From assembly GCA_963745595.1 (NCBI GenBank), contig CAVUYB010000005.1, forward strand, positions 62,001 to 126,000: 64,000 nt of DNA, written 5' to 3'. The DNA is from DASZUK01 sp963745595. GTDB lineage: Bacteria; Actinomycetota; Acidimicrobiia; Acidimicrobiales; RAAP-2. Below, piece by piece: positions 34,701 to 42,419 of the stretch. A model generated the notes under the pieces. The model made no database searches and had not been told where the DNA came from. It saw only the letters and a list, made by a program, of their open reading frames with translations. The translations under genes were made by a program, and so were the position numbers. How positions within the stretch are numbered: position 1 is the first letter of the stretch; every line of letters begins with the position of its first letter.

Positions 34701-36060
34701 TCGACCCAGGCGGTGAACGGACTGGCCGGCGCCTCCTTCGGCACCCTGTCGGACCCGCTCACCGGTCCCACGCCCCCCGCCCCGCCGACCGGGTCGACCA
34801 CAGCCAACGGCGGGTCGTCGTCGACACCGACCGGGACGGCCACGGCCGCGCTGCCGCCCGCGACAACGGGGGCTCTTTCCCCGGTGGCGGCCAGCGGCAC
34901 CGGTCAAGGGGCGCTCACGGTGGCGAAGTACGCCGGCAACCCGGTGAGCGCCGCCGTCTCCGGCGGCACCGGCGTGTACTACGACGTCGACCTGGCCGCC
35001 GGGAGCACCTTCTCGTCGGTGGCGATCACCGTCTGCACACTGGCCGCCGCCGGTCAGTCACTCACCTGGTGGAACGGCACTGCCTGGGCCCCCTTCAGCG
35101 AGCAGGCTTACGCCACCACCACTGGCTGCGTCACGGCCACCGTGTCCGCCACGACGTCGCCCACGCCGGCCCAGCTGACCGGGACCCCGGTGGCGCCGTC
35201 GTCGAATCCCATCTCCTCGCCAGCGCCCGCACCGCCGTCCAACCCGACATCACCGTCCAGCCCGACGCCGGCGCCGACCCCGACGTCTCCCGCCACGCCG
35301 TCGACCACGAGCGGCTATTGGGAGGTCGCGTCGGACGGCGGCCTCTTCGCCTTCGGTGACGCCTCGTTCTACGGCTCGATGGGCGGCCAGCCGCTGAACC
35401 AACCGATCGTCGGACTCGCGGCCACCCCCGACGGCCACGGTTACTGGGAGGTGGCCAGCGATGGTGGTCTCTTCGCCTTCGGCGACGCCGCCTTCTACGG
35501 CTCGATGGGCGGCCAGCCGCTGAACCAACCGATCGTCGGACTCGCGGCCACCCCCGACGGCCACGGTTACTGGGAGGTGGCCAGTGACGGCGGCCTCTTC
35601 GCCTTCGGCGACGCGGCCTTCTACGGCTCGATGGGCAGCCAGCCGCTGAACCAACCGATCGTCGGACTCGCGGCCACCCCTGATGGGCACGGCTATTGGG
35701 AGGTCGCGTCGGATGGTGGTCTCTTCGCCTTCGGTGACGCCGCCTTCTACGGCTCGATGGGCGGCCAGCCGCTGAACCAAGCCGATCGTCGGACTCGCGG
35801 CCACCCCCGACGGCCACGGTTACTGGGAGGTGGCCAGTGATGGTGGTCTCTTCGCCTTCGGCGACGCCGCCTTCTACGGGTCCATGGGTGGCCAGCACCT
35901 CAGCCAGCCGATCGTCGGGATCGCCCCGACGCCCGACGGCCACGGGTACTGGGAGGTCGCCTCGGACGGTGGTCTCTTCGCCCTCGGCGACGCCCCGTTC
36001 GACGGCTCGATGGGCAGCCAGCCGCTGAACGAGCCCATCATCGGGATGGCCGCTTCGTGA
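31749..36060 (+). CDS. Giant secreted protein: beta domain, two toroids, Fn3-like, surface repeats; one frame break
   Basis: A product of about 1437 residues when the break at 35781 is repaired. Order: signal peptide (1-54); DUF4430-like beta domain (60-205, with GFKALTDAGF and GAYWSYWLAKAPGDAWGYS); toroid 1 (210-590); Fn3-like domain (600-695, SAAKTYYYRVVSTSPF); toroid 2 (700-995, QQQGDGGFTGASG and EQNPDGGFTTAVG); a further beta region; a Pro/Ser/Thr linker; and six GYWEVASDGG repeats. An extra G at 35781, absent from the sister repeats, breaks the frame. Beta domain plus toroid is the intrinsic-factor plan in reverse order. It is probably in the riboswitch 2 transcript. Start choice (GTG 31749 or ATG 31773) is uncertain. 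Confidence 0.75.
35313..36060 (+). repeat. Six 126-nt coding repeats, second set
   Basis: Units start at 35313, 35439, 35565, 35691, about 35818 and about 35944. The fourth carries the one-base insertion. They match the set at 26718 closely enough for recombination. Confidence 0.93.
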
Positions 36061-36171
36061 GGGAGGAAACGACAGGGAAGAGGCCGCCGGTGGGTGACGA
36101 CCGGCGGTCCTCTGCTTCAGTGGCTGACGGCATTGACGTCGGCGTTCTTTGCCATACCGATCAACCGGGTG

Positions 36172-36408
36172 TCATCGGCGACCTTCGTCGATCATGTCCC
36201 GCACGGTGTCGGCCCCGCGTCGTACCCCGCGGCGGGCTGCCGGAGGGCGGCGACCACGCCGTCGACGTCGCCGGCCGGCCGGTCGACCGGGACGAGCCTG
36301 GCCACCGCTCGGCCGTGCTTGGTCACGGTGATGCTCTCCCCGTGCTCGACCCGTTCCAGTAGCTGCGCCAGGTGCGTCTTCGCTTCGTGAGGCTCCCACG
36401 GTGGTCAT
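36172..36408 (-). pseudogene. Phd/YefM antitoxin remnant without toxin
   Basis: The start ATGACCACCGTGGGAGCC (36408) leads after one extra base into EAKTHLAQLLERVEHGESITVTKHGRAVARLVPVDRP, a good antitoxin fold. A second break then leads to TVRDMIDEGRR and a stop at 36172. The sequence beyond has no PIN gene; only MTPG and a stop follow. Either decay or sequencing error could explain the breaks, but the missing toxin points to decay. Confidence 0.65.
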
Positions 36409-36471
36409 GGTCGAAAGGCTAGGCGTCGACTGGTCGAAATCTCGGACTCGGGCCCGGAGGCGGAGGTGCCG

Positions 36472-36600
36472 TGGTACCGTGACCAGCGCAGTCACGAATA
36501 CGTGACGCCACCGTTCAGGGGAAGCCGGTCGAATTCCGGCGCTGGTCCGCAACCGTCGACGGCGAGCCGATGAGGCAGCCGTGAGCCGGGATACCTGGGT
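36472..36600 (+). ncRNA. Cobalamin riboswitch 3
   Basis: Aptamer parts in order: GACGCCACCG, AGGGGAAGCCGGTCGAATTCCGGCGC, GGTCCGCAACCGT and GTGAGCCGGGATACCTGGG (36580-36598). It is highly similar to riboswitch 1 in the core and in the downstream element GAGCTCCCAGCCGTCGAGACACA. It controls the membrane-anchored beta-domain gene and, with no terminator between, probably the ECF transporter genes. This links the transporter to corrinoids. Confidence 0.9.
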
Positions 36601-36670
36601 GGTGAGGGAGCTCCCAGCCGTCGAGACACAGGGTCGGGGCTCGGAGGCCCTGGCCGCTCGGCGCAGCGCC

Positions 36671-36688
36671 CCCGGGTCGTCGCCCGGG
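36671..36688 (+). promoter_or_regulatory. Start-proximal hairpin in riboswitch 3 leader
   Basis: CCCGGG-N6-CCCGGG is followed by AAGCGAGCACGA and the ATG at 36701. It matches the element in the riboswitch 1 leader and may mask the ribosome site. Confidence 0.5.
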
Positions 36689-36700
36689 AAGCGAGCACGA

Positions 36701-37758
36701 ATGGCCCAGCGCCGACGATCTGCTCGAAAGAGCCGGGGACGGCGCGGCCAGCGGTGGTTGGCCGGTGGGGCACTGGTGCTGGCCGCCGCCGGGACCGTGA
36801 CGGCGGGGACGGCGGCCTCCCTGATGGTGACCGCGGGACCAGTCGGGGCCCAGTCGATCGGTGACTGCTCCACGACCACCGGGGTCATCGTGGTCGTGGA
36901 CTTCGCCCACTGGGGCGGGACCATCGAGCGCGGCTGCGCGGCCGATGGGTCAGCCGGATCGACCAACGGCTTGCAGGCCCTGCACACAGCCGGGTTCACC
37001 ACGACCGGCGTCCTGGCGTACGGGACAGCGTTCATCTGCCGGATCACCGACCGGCGACGGAGCGGCCGAGCCGTCGACAGACATCGTGCACCAGGACCCC
37101 ACCGTCGACGGCCTACTGGTCGTACTGGCATGCCGATGCCCGCCAGACCACCTGGTCGTACAGCCAGCTCGGCGTCATGACGTACAAACCGACACCGGGC
37201 AGCGTCACAGCCTGGGTCTTCGGCGACACCAACGTCACAGGCGCGCCGAGCACGGGGAAACCGACGTTCACGCCGACACAGGTGCGGGCGACGAACACGA
37301 CACCGTCGGGTGGTGGCGGCGCGCCGACCACGACGACCGCCGCGCCGCCGACCACGACGACGACCACGACGACCACGACGACCACGATGCCGACTGCGGT
37401 CAGCCCCGGGTCGACGTCGACCGGAGTGATCGGGACGGCACCGCCCGTCGCCGGCAGCCCGATCTCGACGACGCCGACCACGGGGACGACCACGACGACG
37501 ACCACCACCGGCGGGAAGGCCGGCGGAACCGGTAGCCGTGGTGCCGGTGGCACTGGGTCCAAGGGCGGTGGGTCCCACGACGGGACGAAGGGCGGCCACA
37601 CTGCTCGGATAGTCGACGCCGACCCGGCGTCGGCCCGGGTCCACCCGTCGTCCGGCTCACCGCTGCCGGTGATCGTCGGCGGGATCGCGATCGTCGTCGT
37701 GGCGGGCGCGGCAGCGGGCGTCGCCTGGCGCCGCCGGCGAGCGAGCCAGGCCGGGTGA
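36701..37758 (+). CDS. Membrane-anchored DUF4430-like protein, frameshifted near 37050
   Basis: A product of about 352 residues after repair of one base. It has an Arg-rich N-terminus and signal helix (20-50). A beta domain (55-165) contains VIVVVDFAHWGGTIERGCA, GLQALHTAGFTTTGV and, after the break, AYWSYWHADARQTTWSYSQLGVMTYKPTPGS. A long Thr/Pro/Gly linker (37250-37600) and a C-terminal membrane helix (VIVGGIAIVVVAGAAAGVAWRRRR) follow. The YWSYW region closely parallels the N-terminal domain of the giant protein. DUF4430 domains resemble the small domain of transcobalamin. It stands first behind riboswitch 3, before the ECF genes, and is a candidate docking protein for them. Confidence 0.78.
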
Positions 37759-37803
37759 GCGCAGACCGGGTGAGCCCGAGCGGGCAAGCGCAGGCCGGAT
37801 GAG
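37753..37803 (+). repeat. Imperfect repeats from stop codon to next start codon
   Basis: GCCGGGTGAGCGCAG, ACCGGGTGAGCCCGAG and GGCCGGATGAGCCCG repeat the sequence around the stop codon. The last copy supplies the ATG of the next gene. Confidence 0.7.
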
Positions 37804-39058
37804 CCCGGGACGGATGGCCACTGCCGGCCCGGCGGCCACCGGCCGGACGCACCGGTGGAGCCTGGCCGGGCACCGGCGGGTGCCTCGCACGCTGCACCCG
37901 GTCGCGTGGTGGCTCTGGGCGATCGGTCTGGCCACCGCGGCCAGCCAGACGACGAACCCGGTGCTGCTCCTGCTCGTGCTGGCCGTGCTCGGGATCGTCG
38001 TCGCCAACCGCCGCAGCGAGGCGCCATGGGCCCGGGCGTTCAAGTACTACCTGTATCTCGCGCTCGTCGTCGTCGTCATCCGGGTGGTGTTCCGTTCCGT
38101 CTTCGGCGGCGATACCGACGCGGCGACGATGCACGTGCTCTTCACGCTGCCGCACGTCCCGTTGCCGTCGTGGATGGCCGGCGTCCAGCTCGGTGGCCCG
38201 GTCACGCTGGAGGGCACGATCGCCGCCCTCTACGACGGCCTACGCCTCGGCACGCTCCTCTGCTGTATCGGCGCGGCGAACGCGCTGGCCAACCCGAAGC
38301 GGGCGCTGCGCGTCCTGCCCGGCGCCCTCTACGAGCTCGGCGTGGCGGTCGTCGTCGCCCTCTCCGTCGCGCCGCAGCTGGTCGAGAGCGCGCAGCGGGT
38401 CCGCCGGGCCCGCAAGCTCCGCGGCACCTCCCACGGCCGGTTCCACGCGCTGCGCAGCATCGCCATCCCCGTGCTCGAGGACGCCTTCGAGCGTTCGCTG
38501 CGGCTCGCCGCGGCAATGGACTCCCGAGGGTACGGCCGGACCGGCACGGCCACCCACCGGTCGCGGCGGCTCACGGGTGTCCTGATGCTGACCGGCATGT
38601 GCGGCCTCTGCCTCGGCGCGTACGGGCTGCTCGACGGCTCCGGCGCCGGCTCGCTCGGCTTTCCGGCGCTGCTCGCCGGGTCGGTGCTCTGCGGCGCCGG
38701 CCTCGTCGTCGGCAGCCGCCGCGTGCGACGGACCCAGTACCGGCCGGACCCGTGGCGGCTGCCCGAATGGATCGTCGTCCTGGCCGGGGCGGTGCCGGCG
38801 GCCGTCTTCATCGCCGAGGCGACGGTCGCCAGCCTCAACCCGTCGACGCAGCCGCTCGTCTGGCCGACGCTGCCGGTCGTCCCGGCGCTCGCCGTCCTGT
38901 TCGCCGCCGTGCCCGCGGTCGCCGCGCCGCCGCCGCTCCGACCGGTCCGCCGCGCCCCGGACGCCGCGGACGGCTCGGCGACGTCGGTCGCGTCGACAGC
39001 CCGGCCCGCCAGTCCGGGCCGGCCGACACCGGCGCCGCCCGTCGAGGTGCCGGCGTGA
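37799..39058 (+). CDS. ECF transporter transmembrane subunit (EcfT/CbiQ-like)
   Basis: A product of 419 residues, longer than the usual 250-300 because of a Pro/Ala-rich tail. It has about 6-8 membrane helices. The two coupling-helix motifs that contact the ATPases are present: RRARKLRG and AMDSRGYG. It joins the ATPases to the substrate-binding S protein. The stop overlaps the ATPase start (GTGA). The location behind riboswitch 3 suggests vitamin B12 or precursor import. Confidence 0.85.
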   Translation: MSPGRMATAGPAATGRTHRWSLAGHRRVPRTLHPVAWWLWAIGLATAASQTTNPVLLLLVLAVLGIVVANRRSEAPWARAFKYYLYLALVVVVIRVVFRSVFGGDTDAATMHVLFTLPHVPLPSWMAGVQLGGPVTLEGTIAALYDGLRLGTLLCCIGAANALANPKRALRVLPGALYELGVAVVVALSVAPQLVESAQRVRRARKLRGTSHGRFHALRSIAIPVLEDAFERSLRLAAAMDSRGYGRTGTATHRSRRLTGVLMLTGMCGLCLGAYGLLDGSGAGSLGFPALLAGSVLCGAGLVVGSRRVRRTQYRPDPWRLPEWIVVLAGAVPAAVFIAEATVASLNPSTQPLVWPTLPVVPALAVLFAAVPAVAAPPPLRPVRRAPDAADGSATSVASTARPASPGRPTPAPPVEVPA

Positions 39059-40731
39059 TCGTCTTCGACCGGGTGACCGTGACGTACCCCGACGCCGACG
39101 CGCCGGTGCTGCGTGACGTGAACCTGCGGATCGACGAGGGCGAGCTGGCGCTCGTCGTCGGCCGGACGGGCGTCGGCAAGTCGACGCTGCTCGGCGCGGT
39201 CAACGGGCTCGTGCCGCACTTCACCGGCGGTCGGCTGGCCGGCCGGGTGACCGTCGACGGCCGGGAGACGCGCACGCACAAGCCACGAGAGCTGGCCGAC
39301 GTCGTCGGCGTCGTCGGCCAGGACCCGCTGGCCGGCTTCGTCACCGACACCGTCGAGGAGGAGCTGGCGTACGGCATGGAGCAGCTCGCGGTCCCCGCCG
39401 ACGTGATGCGCCAGCGGGTCGAGGAGACGCTCGACCTGCTCGGCATCGCCGAGCTGCGCGACCGGGCGCTCCACGAGCTCTCCGGCGGCCAGCAGCAGCG
39501 GGTGGCGATCGGCGCCGTGCTGACGGCCCACCCCCGCGTCCTCGTCCTCGACGAGCCGACGTCTGCGCTCGACCCGACGGCCGCCGAGGAGGTGCTCGCC
39601 GCGGTCACCCGGCTCGTCCACGACCTCGGTGTCACCGTGCTGCTGGCCGAGCACCGGCTCGAACGGGTCGTGCAGTACGCCGACCGCGTCGTCGAGGTCC
39701 GGGCCGACGGCACCGTCACGACTGGTCCGCCCGCGGCGATGCTGGCGACGACCGCGGTGGCGCCGCCGGTCGTCGAGCTCGGCCGGCTGGCCGAGTGGCG
39801 GCCGCTGCCGCTGTCCGTCCGCGACGCCCGCCGCCAGGCCGAACCGCTCCGCCGCCAGCTCGGCGGGCGGCTCGGCGCCCGATCGGTACCGCCGCCGCGC
39901 CGATCGCTGGCCCGGCCCGGCGACGACGTCGCCCTGCGCGCCCGTAACGTCGTCGTCCGTTACGGCGCAGTCGTCGCCGTCCGCGGCGTCGACCTCGACC
40001 TCGTCCACGGCGAGGTCACCGCGCTCATGGGCCGCAACGGTTCGGGCAAGTCGTCGCTGCTGTGGGCGGTCCAGGGCGCCGGGCCCCGCCAGACCGGCCT
40101 CGTCCAGGTGGCCGGCACCGACCCCAAGTCGCTCCCGGCGAACGGGGCGCGGCGGCTGGTCGGCCTCGTGCCGCAGACCCCGGCCGACCTCCTCTACCTC
40201 GACACCGTCGGTGAGGAGCTGGCCGAGGCCGACCGGGAGTCCGCCGACCAGTCGGCCGGGAAATCGGTGGCCGACGCCCGGGAGCTGCTCGACCGGTTGG
40301 CTCCGGGCATCCCCGACGACGTCCACCCCCGCGACCTCTCCGAGGGCCAGCGGCTCGCGCTCGTCCTCGCGGTACAGCTGACCGCCGCGCCCCGCGTCGT
40401 GCTGCTCGACGAGCCGACCCGCGGGCTCGACTACGCGGCGAAGCGGGCGCTCGTCGGCATCGTCGACCTACTGGCCGCCGAGGGCCGGTCGGTCGTCGTC
40501 GCCACCCACGACGTCGAGTTCGTTGCCGCCGCGGCCGACCGGGTCGTCGTGATGGCGGCCGGCGACGTCGTCGCCGACGGTCCGACCGCCGACGTCGTCG
40601 CCGCCTCCCCGGCCTTCGCTCCCCAGGTGGCCAAGATCCTCGCCCCGCTCGAGATCCTCACCGTCGACCAGGTCCGCGGCGTGTTGGCCGACGGTGCGTT
40701 GGCCGACGGTGAGTTGGCGGGGAGCGGCTGA
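39055..40731 (+). CDS. ECF transporter ATPase, two ABC domains in one chain
   Basis: A product of 558 residues. The first ABC domain has VGRTGVGKSTLLG, ELSGGQQQRVAIG and VLVLDEPTSALDP and the switch His in LLAEHRL. The second has MGRNGSGKSSLLW, DLSEGQRLALVLA (Glu in place of the usual second Gly) and VVLLDEPTRGLDY, with ATHD. It corresponds to fused EcfA1-EcfA2. The C-terminus contains a duplicated LADGALADG unit. It overlaps the S-component gene by ATGA-type coupling. Confidence 0.93.
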   Translation: MIVFDRVTVTYPDADAPVLRDVNLRIDEGELALVVGRTGVGKSTLLGAVNGLVPHFTGGRLAGRVTVDGRETRTHKPRELADVVGVVGQDPLAGFVTDTVEEELAYGMEQLAVPADVMRQRVEETLDLLGIAELRDRALHELSGGQQQRVAIGAVLTAHPRVLVLDEPTSALDPTAAEEVLAAVTRLVHDLGVTVLLAEHRLERVVQYADRVVEVRADGTVTTGPPAAMLATTAVAPPVVELGRLAEWRPLPLSVRDARRQAEPLRRQLGGRLGARSVPPPRRSLARPGDDVALRARNVVVRYGAVVAVRGVDLDLVHGEVTALMGRNGSGKSSLLWAVQGAGPRQTGLVQVAGTDPKSLPANGARRLVGLVPQTPADLLYLDTVGEELAEADRESADQSAGKSVADARELLDRLAPGIPDDVHPRDLSEGQRLALVLAVQLTAAPRVVLLDEPTRGLDYAAKRALVGIVDLLAAEGRSVVVATHDVEFVAAAADRVVVMAAGDVVADGPTADVVAASPAFAPQVAKILAPLEILTVDQVRGVLADGALADGELAGSG

Positions 40732-41552
40732 TGGTTACCCGATTGACGGCGCGCCCGGTCGGGGTGGCGGTCCGGGTGAGCCTCCGGTCGAGGGTGGTCA
40801 TCGTCATGGCCTCGTTCGTCGGGTTCGTCGCCTTCCTCTGGCCGTTCGTCGTCGCCCCCCACACGTTCGGCGACAGCGCCATGGCGCCGCTGATGTTCGG
40901 CGCCGTGCTCGTGCTCGTGCTGGCCATCGTCTTCTCCGAGATCGCCGACGGCGGGATCGATGCCAAGGCCGTCGCCATGCTCGGCGTGCTGTCGGCCCTC
41001 GGCGCCGCGCTGCGGCCGCTCGGCGCCGGGACGGCCGGGATCGAGACGGTGTTCTTCACGCTCGTCATCGCCGGCCGCGTCTTCGGTGCCGGCTTCGGGT
41101 TCGCCCTCGGCTGCACCACCCTGTTCGCTTCCGCGCTCATCACCGGCGGCGTCGGGCCATGGATGCCGTACCAGATGTTCGGCTGCGCCTGGGTCGGGCT
41201 GTTCGCCGGCCTCCTGCCGCCGGCCCGCGGCAAGCGGGAGGTGCTGATGCTTGCCGTCTACGGCGCGCTGGCCGGCTACTTCTTCGGCTTCATGCTCAAC
41301 CTGTCGTTCTGGCCGTTCGCGGTCGACCCTCACAGCACGATTGCCTACCTACCCGGCGCCTCGCTGGCCACCAACGTCCAGCGCTACCTCGTCTTCGACG
41401 GCACGACGTCGCTCGGCTGGGACACCGGGCGGGCGATCACCAACTTCGTCCTCATCCTCCTCGTCGGCCCGGCGATGCTCGCGACCTTCCGCCGGGCCGC
41501 CCGCCGGGCCGCGTTCGAGGCGCCGGTCGACTTCGAGGAGCTCGTCGAGTAG
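40731..41552 (+). CDS. ECF transporter S component, putative corrinoid specificity
   Basis: A product of 273 residues with about 6-7 helices and an N-terminal basic segment. TAGIETVFFTLVIAGRVFGAGFGFALGCTTLFASALITGGVGPWMPYQMFGCAWVGLFAG is typical of S components in the core helices; the AAY-like GFGFALG region contacts EcfT. It lacks the N-terminal Met-His motif of CbiM/NikM metal transporters. With a cobalamin riboswitch upstream, it is most likely a corrinoid-specific S protein. The specificity is inferred from context only. Confidence 0.78.
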   Translation: MVTRLTARPVGVAVRVSLRSRVVIVMASFVGFVAFLWPFVVAPHTFGDSAMAPLMFGAVLVLVLAIVFSEIADGGIDAKAVAMLGVLSALGAALRPLGAGTAGIETVFFTLVIAGRVFGAGFGFALGCTTLFASALITGGVGPWMPYQMFGCAWVGLFAGLLPPARGKREVLMLAVYGALAGYFFGFMLNLSFWPFAVDPHSTIAYLPGASLATNVQRYLVFDGTTSLGWDTGRAITNFVLILLVGPAMLATFRRAARRAAFEAPVDFEELVE

Positions 41553-41609
41553 CGATCGAGCCGCCTGGCGACACCCCGGAGGATGGGCGCATCGATGGCG
41601 ACATGGAGT

Positions 41610-41634
41610 CACATGTGCCCACATGTGCTACGAT
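41610..41634 (+). promoter_or_regulatory. Leaderless promoter with tandem palindrome operator
   Basis: CACATGTG occurs twice (41610-41617 and 41620-41627), directly before TACGAT (41629-41634). Six nt then lead to the ATG at 41641. The palindromes would let the antitoxin block RNA polymerase. Confidence 0.6.
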
Positions 41635-41640
41635 AGCGCC

Positions 41641-41886
41641 ATGACCAGCACGGTCTCGGTCCGAGAGCTGCGGAACACGGTGAGCGACGTGCTGCGGCGG
41701 GTCGAGCGCGGCGAACGGCTGACCGTCACGGTCGACCGGCGCCCGGTGGCCGAGATCGTGCCGTTGCATCGCCGCCGGGCCGTACCGGTCGCCGATGCGC
41801 TCGCCGTCGCCTCCCGTCACGCCGCGGACCGGCGGCTCCTCGACGACGTGCGGAGCTTGTTGCCCGATACGACGGACGACCTGTGA
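41641..41886 (+). CDS. Phd/YefM-type antitoxin
   Basis: A product of 81 residues. It starts TSTVSVRELRNTVSDVLRRVERGERLTVTVDRRPVAEIVPL, the Phd fold with a DNA-binding N-terminus, and ends with an acidic toxin-binding tail. The start is leaderless. Its stop overlaps the toxin start (GTGA). It probably represses its own promoter through the CACATGTG sites. Confidence 0.88.
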   Translation: MTSTVSVRELRNTVSDVLRRVERGERLTVTVDRRPVAEIVPLHRRRAVPVADALAVASRHAADRRLLDDVRSLLPDTTDDL

Positions 41887-42266
41887 GAGCACTGCTCGAC
41901 ACCTCGTTCTTCGTCGCGACCGAATCGGGACGGCCCCTCGGTGAGATGGACGGCGTGACCGAGACCGAGGTGTCGGTGGTGACGTTGGCCGAGCTGACGG
42001 TCGGTGTGCTCGTGGCGGACGACGCGGATCGCCCGGCGCGAGTAGCGACGCTCACCGCGGTCGAGTCGACGTGGGAACCGCTGCCCGTCGACGCCGAAGT
42101 GGCGCGCCAGTTCGCTCGCATCGTTGCTGCTCTGCGGGCGAACCGGCGGCGGGTTCCAGTCCTCGACGCCCTCGTCGCGGCCACCGCCGTCGTGGAACAG
42201 ATCCCGGTCGTCACGCAAGACCGCGATTACGACACCATCCCGGGAGTCGAGGTCATTCGAGTCTGA
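41883..42266 (+). CDS. PIN-domain toxin, VapC family
   Basis: A product of 127 residues. PIN-domain acidic residues are in RALLDTSFFVATES, TLAELTVGV, VLDALVAATAV and VVTQDRDYDTIPG. It is coupled to its antitoxin by overlapping codons. It is a likely sequence-specific RNase. Intact in all positions I can check. Confidence 0.9.
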   Translation: MRALLDTSFFVATESGRPLGEMDGVTETEVSVVTLAELTVGVLVADDADRPARVATLTAVESTWEPLPVDAEVARQFARIVAALRANRRRVPVLDALVAATAVVEQIPVVTQDRDYDTIPGVEVIRV

Positions 42267-42419
42267 TCCGGTCCGCGGACGCTCTGACGGCGTTCGGAGG
42301 CATCGACGAAGCCAGTGGTGTGACCAGTGCCTGCTAATCTTCAGTGTTCTACCTCGCGGCGAATTCGTGTCCTTCTGACGTCGCCGCGACCGGTCGCCCA
42401 GCTCGGGAGTGTGTGTCTC

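Noticed and set aside
37799..41552. ECF transporter as a nickel or cobalt importer for the hydrogenase
   Set aside because: The S protein lacks the N-terminal Met-His motif of CbiM/NikM, no CbiN is present, and the control element is a cobalamin riboswitch. Still possible but less likely.
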